Assembly: GCA_024998625.1 (NCBI GenBank)
Contig: JACOEL010000003.1
Span: 186,001 to 250,000, forward strand
Direction of reading: 5' to 3'
DNA length: 64,000 nt
From: Nitrospira sp.
GTDB taxonomy: Bacteria; Nitrospirota; Nitrospiria; Nitrospirales; Nitrospiraceae
The notes under the pieces: generated by a model
The model's input: the letters and a program-made list of their open reading frames with translations, nothing else
What the model was told of the DNA's origin: nothing
Databases searched by the model: none
Translations under genes and position numbers: made by a program
In this document: piece after piece, positions 45,954-54,462 of the stretch
How positions within the stretch are numbered: the first letter of the stretch is position 1
Layout: each line of letters starts with the position of its first letter

Positions 45954-46186
45954 CCGGTCAACTGGAGTCGCACATGCGACGGAGTAAGGGACTGAGGCTA
46001 CTTGATGAATAGGAAGGGCTGGCGCCCGGGCTCGATATTCAGACGGCCCCAACTAGTTTTGAATCCGTATGCGCGACGAATACGATAAGATGATCCAGTC
46101 ATGATCTTACAATTTCGACAGCGACCATGTGTTGCTCTTGTTTCCGCACGCCAAGATAAAAGCAGGCGGTAGAAGGAGGTCTGATT

Positions 46187-47080
46187 ATGGTGGGGCATCA
46201 GTTGAGGCTCATGGCGGTGATCGTTCTGGCGCTATGCGCGCCGACGTTGCCCGCCATCGCGGATGAGCCGAAACCGTCCGCGCTTCCCTGGCTGGTGGGG
46301 CCCGCCGCCGCCAAGTTGGGCGATCAGGCTCTGTTGAAACTTCCTCAGGGTTATCGGTTCCTTGGTGGACCAGAGACGCAACAATTGTTGAAACAAATGG
46401 GGAACTTTCCGTCGGGTTCCGAGTTGGGATTGATCACCGCGATGGGTGAGCGGGAGCAGTGGTTCATGGTGGTCCGGTATATCGATGCGGGCTATGTGAA
46501 GGATGACGAGGCGGCCAACTGGGACGCCGATGCGCTGATGACCTCCATCAAAGAGGGGACAGACGAGGATAACAAAACCCGACAGGCCCAGGGCTTTCCC
46601 CCGCTGATCATCCGTGGATGGGAAGAAAAGCCGTATTACGACAAGACCGCGAACAAGGTGGTCTGGGCGATCTCGGCGCAGGAACGGGAAACTGTGGGGG
46701 TCAATTACAACACTCTGTCGTTGGGGCGGCAGGGGTACCTGAGCATGAACATGGTGGGTTCCCTGGAACAGTTGCCGCTGCTGAAACCGCACGTCGGCCT
46801 CTTGTTGTCCAATGTGGAGTTCGTCGAGGGGAAGCGGTACACCGACTTCAACAGCACGACCGACAAGGTGGCCGCGGTCGGTTTGTCGGCGCTCATTGCC
46901 GGCGCAGCGATCAAGTCCGGCTTGTTGGCCAAGCTGTGGGGGTTCATCATTCCGCTGGTGATTGCGGGGAAGAAGGTGCTGATGTTGCTGGTGATCGCGC
47001 TCGGCGGGTTGGCCGCCAAGTATTTCAATAAGAAATCCAAACCGGAGCAGGCGGGCGGGGGCGGAGGATTGTCTTCGTGA
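46187..47080 (+). CDS. DUF2167-family exported membrane protein
   Basis: A 297-residue protein with a signal peptide (to about 24), a periplasmic domain (DQALLKLPQGYRFLGGPETQ, REQWFMVVRYIDAGYVKDDE, PPLIIRGWEEKPYYD, VWAISAQ) and two C-terminal TM helices. This sequence of motifs is that of DUF2167 (PF09935). Tail ends in a Gly run. AAGGAGG precedes the ATG. The M50 protease gene starts at its stop codon. Function of DUF2167 is unknown. Confidence 0.8.
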   Translation: MVGHQLRLMAVIVLALCAPTLPAIADEPKPSALPWLVGPAAAKLGDQALLKLPQGYRFLGGPETQQLLKQMGNFPSGSELGLITAMGEREQWFMVVRYIDAGYVKDDEAANWDADALMTSIKEGTDEDNKTRQAQGFPPLIIRGWEEKPYYDKTANKVVWAISAQERETVGVNYNTLSLGRQGYLSMNMVGSLEQLPLLKPHVGLLLSNVEFVEGKRYTDFNSTTDKVAAVGLSALIAGAAIKSGLLAKLWGFIIPLVIAGKKVLMLLVIALGGLAAKYFNKKSKPEQAGGGGGLSS

Positions 47081-47787
47081 AAGTCCTCCTCCTGCTCCTC
47101 GGTGGTCTCAAGCTGGGTAAGATCGCGCTCACCGGCGGCACCATGCTGCTGTCGATGGTGGTCTATAGTTTTGTGTTCGGCTGGCGATATTCGGTGGGGT
47201 TCGTGCTGCTGATCCTCTTTCATGAGTTGGGACATTATGCCGCCGCCAAGCAACGCAATCTCAATGTCGGGGTTCCCACCTTTATTCCCTTCGTGGGCGC
47301 CTGGATTCAGCTCAAGGAGCAGCCGATGGATGTTGAAACCGAGGCCTATGTCGGCATCGCCGGTCCGGTGGCGGGAACCGTTGCCGCGATGGCCTGCTAC
47401 TACGCGGCAGAATACACGCATAGTCAGTTGCTGCTGGCCCTGGCCTATGCCGGGTTCATGATCAATCTGTTCAACCTCATTCCCCTCTCACCGCTCGATG
47501 GCGGGCGCATCACAGCCATCATCTCGCCGAAGGTCTGGTGGCTGGGTGTGCCGATCCTCATGGGGCTCTTTGCCATGAATCACAGCCCCATGCTCCTATT
47601 GATCGCGATCATGGCCATTCCACACGTGATGTCGACCTTCCGGGGCGGTCCCCATGGCCTGCCGGAACGGTACTACGATGTGCCGCTCTCAACCAGGGTG
47701 AGCTACGGCCTGTACTACCTCGGGCTGGCGGCGTTTCTTGGTATCATGAGTTATGAAACGCATCTCCTGCTCCCTTCCCGTAACTGA
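47077..47787 (+). CDS. Site-2 protease-family (M50) intramembrane metalloprotease
   Basis: A 236-residue membrane protein with six TM helices. The zinc-binding HELGH lies in LLILFHELGHYAAAK (about 48-52) and the third ligand Asp in LIPLSPLDGGRI (about 147). These are the hallmarks of rhomboid-unrelated S2P proteases that cut single-pass proteins in the membrane. It starts with GTG 47077 inside the stop of the DUF2167 gene, so the two are coupled and may interact. There is no PDZ domain. Confidence 0.85.
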   Translation: MKVLLLLLGGLKLGKIALTGGTMLLSMVVYSFVFGWRYSVGFVLLILFHELGHYAAAKQRNLNVGVPTFIPFVGAWIQLKEQPMDVETEAYVGIAGPVAGTVAAMACYYAAEYTHSQLLLALAYAGFMINLFNLIPLSPLDGGRITAIISPKVWWLGVPILMGLFAMNHSPMLLLIAIMAIPHVMSTFRGGPHGLPERYYDVPLSTRVSYGLYYLGLAAFLGIMSYETHLLLPSRN

Positions 47788-47813
47788 TCACCAGTGCCAA
47801 CGGGTAGAATCCT

Positions 47814-48530
47814 GTGCACACGTTCGTAGCTGAAGTGAGTCGTATTCAGGATCTCACGCACGACGTGCGCGAGATCGAATTGCGCCTCCTGGAGCCGTCC
47901 AGTATCACGTTTAAGCCCGGGCAGTTCGTGTCATTCGAAGTGCCGAAGGAGGGGCAGCCTCGGCCGGTGACCAGGCCCTATTCCATTGCTTCGCCGCCGG
48001 GTCAGCGGGACCGGATCTTGCTCGTGCTGAATCTCGTTCAGGGTGGACCGGGGTCAAGTTATCTGTTCGGCTTACGGGAAGGAGAGCGAACCTCTTTCAA
48101 GGGGCCGGCAGGGGCCTTCTATCTGCGGGACGATGGGGCGAGAGACCTGTTGTTCGTCGCGACGGGAACCGGGATTGCTCCGCTCCGCAGCATGATCCTG
48201 GCGCAATTGGAGCGTGGGGAGTCGCGATCCGTCACTCTGTTCTGGGGGCTCCGAAGCCGGCGGGACCTGTATTGGCAGGAGGAGCTGATGCAGCTGGCCG
48301 CGGCCCATGCCAATTTTGCCTCTGTGACCACGCTCTCCAGGCCGGACCCGGGGTGGGAGGGGGTGAACGGGCGGGTAACGGCGCTGGTCGAGGCGCGGGT
48401 CTCCTCCGTCGGGAATCTTGCGGTCTATCTGTGTGGGGGGAGCGGGATGATCAAGGACGTGACGGCCAGGCTCAATGCCAAAGGGCTGTGTCCGATCTAT
48501 AGAGAGAAATATTACGATTCTTCCTCGTGA
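47814..48530 (+). CDS. Ferredoxin-NADP(+) reductase-family flavoprotein
   Basis: A 238-residue FAD/NAD oxidoreductase: FAD-binding barrel with RPYSIASPP (about 61-69) and GPGSSYLFGL, NAD-binding domain with LLFVATGTGIAPLRSM (about 115-130), FWGLRSRRDLY, and the late VYLCGGSGMIKDV. The C-terminus YREKYYDS is typical of the reductase group that includes benzoate dioxygenase reductase. No ferredoxin domain, so an external carrier is needed. GTG start 47814 lacks a strong Shine-Dalgarno. Confidence 0.85.
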   Translation: MHTFVAEVSRIQDLTHDVREIELRLLEPSSITFKPGQFVSFEVPKEGQPRPVTRPYSIASPPGQRDRILLVLNLVQGGPGSSYLFGLREGERTSFKGPAGAFYLRDDGARDLLFVATGTGIAPLRSMILAQLERGESRSVTLFWGLRSRRDLYWQEELMQLAAAHANFASVTTLSRPDPGWEGVNGRVTALVEARVSSVGNLAVYLCGGSGMIKDVTARLNAKGLCPIYREKYYDSSS

Positions 48531-48541
48531 GGCAGGTGGAT

Positions 48542-48630
48542 CGTCACTCTTCATACGTCAACAGGGTCACAGGAAGATCTCAGCCCGGTGAAGGGCCTCT
48601 CCAAGACGTGTGACGAATGACGGTTGACGT
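48542..48630. repeat. Family A inverted heptamer array (A6)
   Basis: CGTCACT-CTTCATA-CGTCAAC (48542-48562), 47-bp spacer, GTGACGA-ATGACGG-TTGACGT (48610-48630). Same unit types as A2 and A7. Confidence 0.72.
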
Positions 48631-48635
48631 CTGTG

Positions 48636-48824
48636 CTACTTGGGGGCGCGCTTGGTGGTATGCTGAAACACGCACTTGGGGCAGGTGTAGTGAATGAACT
48701 GGCCGCCGGCGACCAGACGCTTGGTCATGGGGACCTTGCACCAGGTGCAGAGACGTTCCGGCAATTCGGCGGTTGATGCGGAAGGATTGGATTGGGGTGT
48801 CGACGTATCAGCCATGGTCGGCAT
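48636..48824 (-). CDS. Small zinc-ribbon protein
   Basis: A 62-residue protein with RLCTWCKVPM and YTCPKCVFQH, a four-Cys zinc ribbon, and a basic tail (TTKRAPK). The Met at 48815 (third codon after the first) is an alternative start. Function unknown; such mini-ribbons often bind nucleic acid or protein. Confidence 0.55.
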   Translation of the reverse strand: MPTMADTSTPQSNPSASTAELPERLCTWCKVPMTKRLVAGGQFIHYTCPKCVFQHTTKRAPK

Positions 48825-48887
48825 TCTCGCTAAGGGGTCGAGAGTTTGTCAATGTGCGAGAAACACGAGAAATTTCGGAGATAAATA

Positions 48888-48916
48888 TTTACAGGGTTTC
48901 AAACGTTCAGTATATT
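48888..48916 (+). promoter_or_regulatory. Strong sigma-70 promoter for the AdoMetDC-like gene
   Basis: TTTACA (48888-48893), 17 bp, TATATT (48911-48916); each 5/6. The surrounding DNA is unusually AT-rich for this window. It lies 52 bp upstream of the start at 48969. Confidence 0.65.
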
Positions 48917-48968
48917 GCAAACATGTGTTCTCACCCCCACCATTCCCAACAGAAAGGTCGTATCGCAT

Positions 48969-49412
48969 ATGCACAACGCAGAAGGTGCCACCTCCGACGA
49001 CATCTCATCATCTTCAGCCAGGGTTGCTGACTCCGCAGTCCATCCGGACTCTGTCGGACCCGGCAAAGCCTGGGGCATTTGCACCTCCGTTGACCTCCAC
49101 GATTGCATCCCCGAACGCATTCGCGACGCCAAACAAATCGAAGCCTACGTGGTGCAGCTCTGCGAACTGATCGAAATGAAGCGGTATGGCGCCTGCCAGA
49201 TCGTGAATTTCGGAGAAGGCCGCGTGGCGGGCTACAGCATGGTGCAGTTGATCGAGACCTCCTTGATCAGCGGCCACTTCGCCGACGACACCAACAGCGC
49301 CTATCTCGACATTTTCAGTTGCAAGGGTTATGAGCCGGCCGTCGTCGAGGAATTCTCCAAGGCCTTTTTCGGCGCCCGTCGTTCGAGCCATCGGGCCATG
49401 TTGCGGTACTAG
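48969..49412 (+). CDS. S-adenosylmethionine decarboxylase-like protein
   Basis: A 147-residue protein. From residue 34 it follows the prokaryotic AdoMetDC fold: GKAWGICTSVDLHDC, QIVNFGEG, GYSMVQLIETSLISGH and SAYLDIFSC. The spacing places Ser90, Ser98, His103 and Cys118 at the positions of Ser55, Ser63 (the pyruvoyl precursor), His68 and Cys83 of the Thermotoga enzyme. The residue before the cleavage Ser is Thr instead of Glu, with Glu one further back (ETS versus ES). Spermidine synthase is not in the window. The N-terminal 33 residues are an extra, Ser-rich extension. ATG at 48969 with AAAGG upstream. Confidence 0.7.
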   Translation: MHNAEGATSDDISSSSARVADSAVHPDSVGPGKAWGICTSVDLHDCIPERIRDAKQIEAYVVQLCELIEMKRYGACQIVNFGEGRVAGYSMVQLIETSLISGHFADDTNSAYLDIFSCKGYEPAVVEEFSKAFFGARRSSHRAMLRY

Positions 49413-49432
49413 ACCAAGGACACAGATACGTC

Positions 49433-49468
49433 CGGTTCCCGGCAGGAGGCGTTGTCTTGCCGGAACCG
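49433..49468 (+). promoter_or_regulatory. Hairpin around the SCP2 gene ribosome-binding site
   Basis: CGGTTCCCGGCA (49433-49444) pairs with TGCCGGAACCG (49458-49468) with one bulge. The loop holds the Shine-Dalgarno AGGAGG (49444-49449), and the TTG start (49457-49459) enters the right stem. Folding would affect initiation, so the element could be a translational switch. Confidence 0.5.
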
Positions 49469-49819
49469 CATGCGATGAATTCGACACCACCTAAAACCGT
49501 GCGGGCGTTTTTCTCCACGCTCGCCGACAAGCTGGATCCTGAAGCCGCCGAAGGACTGGATGCGGTCTACCAGTTCAATCTGAACGGCGCCGATGGAGGA
49601 CAGTACCAATTGCAGATCCGGGACGGTGCCTGTCAGGTTTCTGAAGGCACCCACCCGGATCCGCACGTGACCCTGGCGATGTCGGGGGAGGATTGTCTGA
49701 AGGTGTTGAACGGTCAGGTCAGCGGCACCATGGTGGCCATGACCGGGCGGCTGCGTATCAGTGGTGACATGGGCCTAGCCATGCAGCTGGCCTCCCTCTT
49801 TCCCAGTCTCCGCCCGTAA
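49457..49819 (+). CDS. SCP2 sterol-carrier-domain protein
   Basis: A 120-residue single SCP2 domain: VYQFNLNGADGGQYQLQI, HVTLAMSGEDCLKVLNG and GRLRISGDMGLAMQL. These domains bind lipids in a hydrophobic tunnel. The TTG at 49457 has AGGAGG with a 7-nt gap; an ATG at 49475 lacks any. It follows the AdoMetDC-like gene by 44 bp, in the same direction. Confidence 0.75.
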   Translation: MPEPHAMNSTPPKTVRAFFSTLADKLDPEAAEGLDAVYQFNLNGADGGQYQLQIRDGACQVSEGTHPDPHVTLAMSGEDCLKVLNGQVSGTMVAMTGRLRISGDMGLAMQLASLFPSLRP

Positions 49820-49897
49820 CCCCTCGCGAACAACAGGCTGCGCTTCGGCGCTCTGACTCTAAACCCGGCTCCTTATCCTCACCGCAATAGCGGCAAT

Positions 49898-49973
49898 CGT
49901 CAACCGTCATACGTCAACAACGGAAGTCGTTGGGCACAGGTCTGCGACGCGAGCGACGGATGACGATTGACGG
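49898..49973. repeat. Family A inverted heptamer array (A7)
   Basis: CGTCAAC-CGTCATA-CGTCAAC (49898-49918), 34-bp spacer, GCGACGG-ATGACGA-TTGACGG (49953-49973). Between convergent SCP2 and RND genes. Confidence 0.75.
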
Positions 49974-50001
49974 CATTGGGGTTATTGACGGCGTGCGTGG
50001 C

Positions 50002-53000
50002 CTACGCCGGTTGCGTCGAGGGTGCGTCTGGCGTGGCATCTGCCGCGGCCAGCTGGTCCGCGCTCCGAGGAAAGCGCTCTTCCAACATGGCATAGACGGT
50101 AGGCACGAGGAACAGGGTCAGGATCGTCGAGACCGTGAGTCCTCCCACGACGGCGCGCGCGAGCGGGGCATTGGTTTCACTGCCGGTGCCGAGTCCGAGG
50201 GCCATGGGCATCAGTCCGACCACGGTGGCGAGTGAGGTCATGAGAATGGGACGCAGTCTGGTGCGCGAGGCCGTCACGACGGCGGCGGCGAGGTTCAGGC
50301 CCCGGCGTCGCAGCACATTGGTGTAGTCCACCAGCAGGACGCCGTTGGAGACCACGATTCCCAACATCATGATGATGCCCATCAGCGAGGACGTGGAGAT
50401 GGTGGTGTTGGTCAAATAGAGGATGACGATTACGCCGGGGATTCCCATCGGGACGGAAAACATGATGATGAAGGGGTCGATCAACGATTTGAACTGTGCC
50501 GCCATCACCATGTACACCAGGATCAATGCCAGGGCGCTGGCATAGGTGAGGCCTTCGAACGTCTCGCGCTGCTGCTGGATCTGTCCGGCGAGCCGGATGC
50601 TGAATCCCGGCGGCAGTTGCATCTGGGTGAACGCCGACTCCAGGTCCTGGGCAATCGAGCCGAGATCGCGGCTGACGGGGTTGGCGGTAATGTGGACGAC
50701 GCGCTGGAAGTATTTGCGCTCGATCTTCACGGGACCGGCATTCAGTTTCAGGGTAGCCAGGTTCTTCAGGAGCACCGGCTCTCCGTTTTTCGTCGTCAGC
50801 AGGACATGCTCGATGGCCGACAGGTCCTTGCGATGTTCTTCAGCGAGCCAGGCGCTGATGTAATATTCATTGCCGTTCTGGGGGTCGGTGAAGATGATCG
50901 GATCGGTCTGGCCGTTCCCGTTCAATGAATACAGGACGGCATTGGCCACGTCCGTTTCGCTGATCCCCAGCAGCGCGGCCTTTTCCCGATCCACGACCAC
51001 GTTGACCTCAGGGTAGTTTTCCTCCCGGCTGACCTCGATGTCGGCTATACCCGGAATCTTGTGCATGGCAGCTTGCACTTGGTGGATGACGGTGCGGGCC
51101 TTTTCAAAATCGTAGCCGTAAATCTCGACATCGATGGATTTTTGGGAGCCGAAGCTCGTCACGCGTTTCACCAGCCCTCCCGGATCGAAGAACATCGCGA
51201 CGCCGGGGAAGAGCTTGATGACCGCCGGTCTGACGGCGTTCATGATCTCGACCTGGTTCCGCCGGCGCTTGTCCGGAGACACCAAATAGACGGAAATAAC
51301 CGACGTGTGCGGCCCGGTATTTGGATTGAACAGCGACGAGCGTCCTTGAGCCAGCACGCCGGTGCTGGAGGCGATCGCTTCCAGTTCATCCGGGGGAATC
51401 TTTTCCCTGAGCACACGCTCGACCTCGGCGACCTGATCGACGGTTTTTTCCACCCGCTGGCCGACCGGACCGCGGAGTACGATCCGGAACTGGCTTTCGT
51501 CGGAAACCGGGAGAAATTCGGTGCCGATGAAGGGCAGCAACATCAGTGACCCGACGAAAATCGTGATCACTGAAACCAGCAAGGTGCGCCGGTGTGCCAG
51601 CACCCAGCGCAGGCTGCGTTCGTATCCTTCATCGAGCGCGTCGTACCGGCGCTGGCTCCACTGCATGATGCTCGCGAACCAGGAGGGCAAGGAACGGTGC
51701 GCCTCCTGTTCCGATTTCAAGAAGCGATAACAGAGCGCCGGGGTCACCGTGCGAGAGACGAAGAACGAGGTGAACAGGGCGATGGCGATCGTCAGGGTCA
51801 ACGGAATGAGCAGGAGCCGCGCGATCCCGACGATGAAAAACATGGGCAGGAAGACGACGACGGTAGTGACCGTCGAGGCGAAGATCGGCATGGCGACTTC
51901 GCGAGCGGCGTTCACGATGGCGTCCCAGCGGTTCCGGTCGACGTTCAAATGGCGCTGAATATTTTCCAATTCCACGATGGAGTCGTCCACGAGGCGGCCG
52001 ATGCCCAGGGCCAGGCCGCCCATCGTGAAGACATTCAGCGTCTGGTTGGTGAAGTAGAGGACGATAAAGGTCACGAGAATCGACAGCGGAATGGCGATGG
52101 AGATGATCAGCGTGCTCGTGAGATTTCTCAGGAACAGGAGAATGACCGCTGCTGCCAGCAGCGAGCCATGGAGGGCCTGCTCGATGAGGTTCTTGATCGA
52201 TTGCCGGATATAGATCGATTGGTCGAAGGAGATGCCCAATTGCACGCCCGGCGGAATGCCGATCATTTTGGGGATCGCCTTCCGCAAGGCATCGACGACT
52301 TCCACCGTGTTGGCGATCGGCTGCTTGTTCACCCGCAGGTAAACGGAGCGTTTGCCGTCCGTGCGGACCACGTTGGTTTGAATGTCCGAGGAGTCGCTGA
52401 GGACGCCGACATCCCGCACGCGCACCGGATTGCCGCGTTGGTCGATTTTCACGATGACGTCGTTGATGGGCTCCACCGTCTTGAATTGCGTGTTGGTGAA
52501 GACGTTGTAGTCGAGGTTCCCGGCTTTGATGTCGCCGGACGGTAGAATCAGGTTGGAGGCCTTGACTGCGTTGACCACGTCGAGGATAGAGAGGCCGCGC
52601 GCCTGGAGCAGGGCTGGGTCAAGGTTGATGTTGATCTGCCTGATCTTGCCGCCTTCGACGGTGGCTGCCGCCACGTTGGAGATCTGTTCGATCTGCGGGG
52701 CGATCGTGTTGTAGGCCAGGTCGTAGAGGGCTCGCTCATCCAGATCGCCACCGGATGCCGTCACGAAGGCGACGGGAATGTTCGAGACATCGAACTTGAC
52801 AATGAACGGCTGCAGAATCCCTGGCGGCAGGCTGTTGAGAATTTGGGTGATGCGCTGCATCACCTCCATCTGGCCCACGTTGATGTCCGCGCCCCAATTG
52901 AACCAGACCTGCACCGCCCCGATGCCCTGTTTGGCGAAGGACTCGACATGTTCGACGTTCGAGGCGGAACTGACGGCCTTCTCGATGGGATAGACCACGC

Positions 53001-53184
53001 TCTGTTCGATGTCGAGAGGGGGCGCCCCTTTATAGATGACGCCGACAAACGCGACCGGGACTTGAATGTTGGGGAAGAGATCGACCGGGAGCCGTTCGAG
53101 GGAGGCGGCCCCCAGGATCACCATGGCCAGGGACAGCATCAAGATGCCGATGCGATTGCGCAATGCGAGAAGTGTCAGCCACAT
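50002..53184 (-). CDS. RND efflux transporter, inner-membrane pump (HAE1/AcrB-like)
   Basis: A 1060-residue RND permease with the family layout: TM1, a large porter loop, TM2-7, a second loop and TM8-12. Motifs include the N-terminal LLALRNRIGILMLSLAMV, LERLPVDLFPNIQVPV, GGLALGIGRLVDDSIVELEN (TM4, Asp pair), and GIIMMLGIVVSNGVLLVDYT. Such pumps expel drugs, solvents or lipids using proton flux. Membrane fusion and TetR genes precede it on the same strand; the outer-membrane channel is not in the window. Confidence 0.93.
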   Translation of the reverse strand: MWLTLLALRNRIGILMLSLAMVILGAASLERLPVDLFPNIQVPVAFVGVIYKGAPPLDIEQSVVYPIEKAVSSASNVEHVESFAKQGIGAVQVWFNWGADINVGQMEVMQRITQILNSLPPGILQPFIVKFDVSNIPVAFVTASGGDLDERALYDLAYNTIAPQIEQISNVAAATVEGGKIRQININLDPALLQARGLSILDVVNAVKASNLILPSGDIKAGNLDYNVFTNTQFKTVEPINDVIVKIDQRGNPVRVRDVGVLSDSSDIQTNVVRTDGKRSVYLRVNKQPIANTVEVVDALRKAIPKMIGIPPGVQLGISFDQSIYIRQSIKNLIEQALHGSLLAAAVILLFLRNLTSTLIISIAIPLSILVTFIVLYFTNQTLNVFTMGGLALGIGRLVDDSIVELENIQRHLNVDRNRWDAIVNAAREVAMPIFASTVTTVVVFLPMFFIVGIARLLLIPLTLTIAIALFTSFFVSRTVTPALCYRFLKSEQEAHRSLPSWFASIMQWSQRRYDALDEGYERSLRWVLAHRRTLLVSVITIFVGSLMLLPFIGTEFLPVSDESQFRIVLRGPVGQRVEKTVDQVAEVERVLREKIPPDELEAIASSTGVLAQGRSSLFNPNTGPHTSVISVYLVSPDKRRRNQVEIMNAVRPAVIKLFPGVAMFFDPGGLVKRVTSFGSQKSIDVEIYGYDFEKARTVIHQVQAAMHKIPGIADIEVSREENYPEVNVVVDREKAALLGISETDVANAVLYSLNGNGQTDPIIFTDPQNGNEYYISAWLAEEHRKDLSAIEHVLLTTKNGEPVLLKNLATLKLNAGPVKIERKYFQRVVHITANPVSRDLGSIAQDLESAFTQMQLPPGFSIRLAGQIQQQRETFEGLTYASALALILVYMVMAAQFKSLIDPFIIMFSVPMGIPGVIVILYLTNTTISTSSLMGIIMMLGIVVSNGVLLVDYTNVLRRRGLNLAAAVVTASRTRLRPILMTSLATVVGLMPMALGLGTGSETNAPLARAVVGGLTVSTILTLFLVPTVYAMLEERFPRSADQLAAADATPDAPSTQPA

Positions 53185-53191
53185 GATTGAG

Positions 53192-53288
53192 ACGTGAGAG
53201 GTGAAACGTTAGATGTGAAACGACGTGAGCACACCGTCAACGCAGGAGGTCCCTTCACGTGGTACCTTTTACGACTCGTGTTTCACGG
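53192..53288. repeat. Family A inverted heptamer array (A8), partly coding
   Basis: ACGTGAG-AGGTGAA-ACGTTAG-ATGTGAA (53192-53219), 34-bp spacer, TTCACGT-GGTACCT-TTTACGA-CTCGTGT-TTCACGG (53254-53288). The right array includes the stop codon and last six codons or so of the membrane fusion protein gene. Confidence 0.72.
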
Positions 53289-54462
53289 CATCCATCGGCT
53301 GCGTCTGAACCGGCGCGCCTTCGCTGACCAGGTCTTTGCCGGAGACAATCACCTGTTCGTCTCCCGTGAGGCCCTTCACCACTTCGACGCGATTGTCTGA
53401 GCGGGCTCCTAGCTCAACCGGGATCTGATGGGCCTTCCCGTCCTTGACGACATAGACGTATTGCGACTCTTCGAGCCGGCTCACCGCATCGAGAGGAATC
53501 TGAATCGCCTGGGGATGCTTCCCGACCAAGACCTCGACGCGGGCGAACATGCCACCCTTGAGCCGATGGTCTTTGTTGGGGAGGTCGACCTCGACGGTCA
53601 TGGTGCGGGTAGCGCGATTGAGGGCCTGCACGATGCGGGTCACCCTGCCCTCGAAGACTTCATTCGGGTAGGCTTCGGCGCGCACATCTGCGCGTTGCCC
53701 GACCTTCACCAGCGGCACGTCCTTCTCCACGACTTCGATCAGAGTGCGGACGGTTTCGACGTCATGCACACTCAAAATTCCACGCGACATCGTGGACGTG
53801 CTGGCGGTGGTGCCGCTCACATACGAGCCGGGATCCAGGTTCCGTTCCGCGATATAGCCGGCAAACGGGGCTCGGATGGACGCATAGGCCAGATTGGTTT
53901 CGGTCTGGGCCAGGGCGACCTCCATCTGTTGCACCTGCGCGCGCAAGGAGTCCTGCAAGGCCAGCGCCGCGTCGCGGTTTACCAGCGCGGTATCCAAGTC
54001 CTGCTGCGAGACGAACTGGTCCTTGATCAAGGCCTGCATACGGTCGAGCGTGAGGGCGGCGTTGCGCACGGCCGCCTCCTGCTGCACGACCTTGGCCTTT
54101 GCGGACAGGAGATTAGCCTTGGCCTGATTTACCGCGTGCACATAGTCGGTGTGATCGATTTCGACGAGCAGTTGATTGGCTTTCACCAGGTCGCCTTTAT
54201 CCACGTAGATCTTGGCGATGTAGCCGTCCACGCGTGAAAAGATATTCACGAGTTGGTTGGGGATGAGGTCGGCGGTGTACGTCAACCGGACGTCGAGGTC
54301 CTGCTTGATGGGGCTCATCGTGCCAACGGTGAGGATGCGGTTTTTCCGGGGATCGCTCTTGGCTCCGCTGCTGAGGCGGAGCGCAACCAACGCTACGACG
54401 GCCACAAACAGCATGATGCCGAGGGTCACGATCGGATGCCGTCTGATGAGATTAGCGGACAC
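53269..54462 (-). CDS. RND efflux membrane fusion protein
   Basis: A 397-residue periplasmic adaptor with an N-terminal membrane anchor (IVTLGIMLFVAVVALVALRL), two lipoyl half-motifs flanking a coiled coil (VDKGDLVKANQLLVEIDHTD, ...SIRAPFAGYIAERNLDPGSY), a beta-barrel domain and a membrane-proximal domain. It links the RND pump to an outer-membrane channel. GTG 54462 overlaps the tetR stop by 11 bp. The C-terminal residues HES come from a family A repeat. Confidence 0.9.
   Translation of the reverse strand: MSANLIRRHPIVTLGIMLFVAVVALVALRLSSGAKSDPRKNRILTVGTMSPIKQDLDVRLTYTADLIPNQLVNIFSRVDGYIAKIYVDKGDLVKANQLLVEIDHTDYVHAVNQAKANLLSAKAKVVQQEAAVRNAALTLDRMQALIKDQFVSQQDLDTALVNRDAALALQDSLRAQVQQMEVALAQTETNLAYASIRAPFAGYIAERNLDPGSYVSGTTASTSTMSRGILSVHDVETVRTLIEVVEKDVPLVKVGQRADVRAEAYPNEVFEGRVTRIVQALNRATRTMTVEVDLPNKDHRLKGGMFARVEVLVGKHPQAIQIPLDAVSRLEESQYVYVVKDGKAHQIPVELGARSDNRVEVVKGLTGDEQVIVSGKDLVSEGAPVQTQPMDAVKHES

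Noticed and set aside
51592-52545. Plus-strand open frame of 317 codons
   Set aside because: Antisense to the RND transporter; composition is His/Asp/Arg-rich with no motif.
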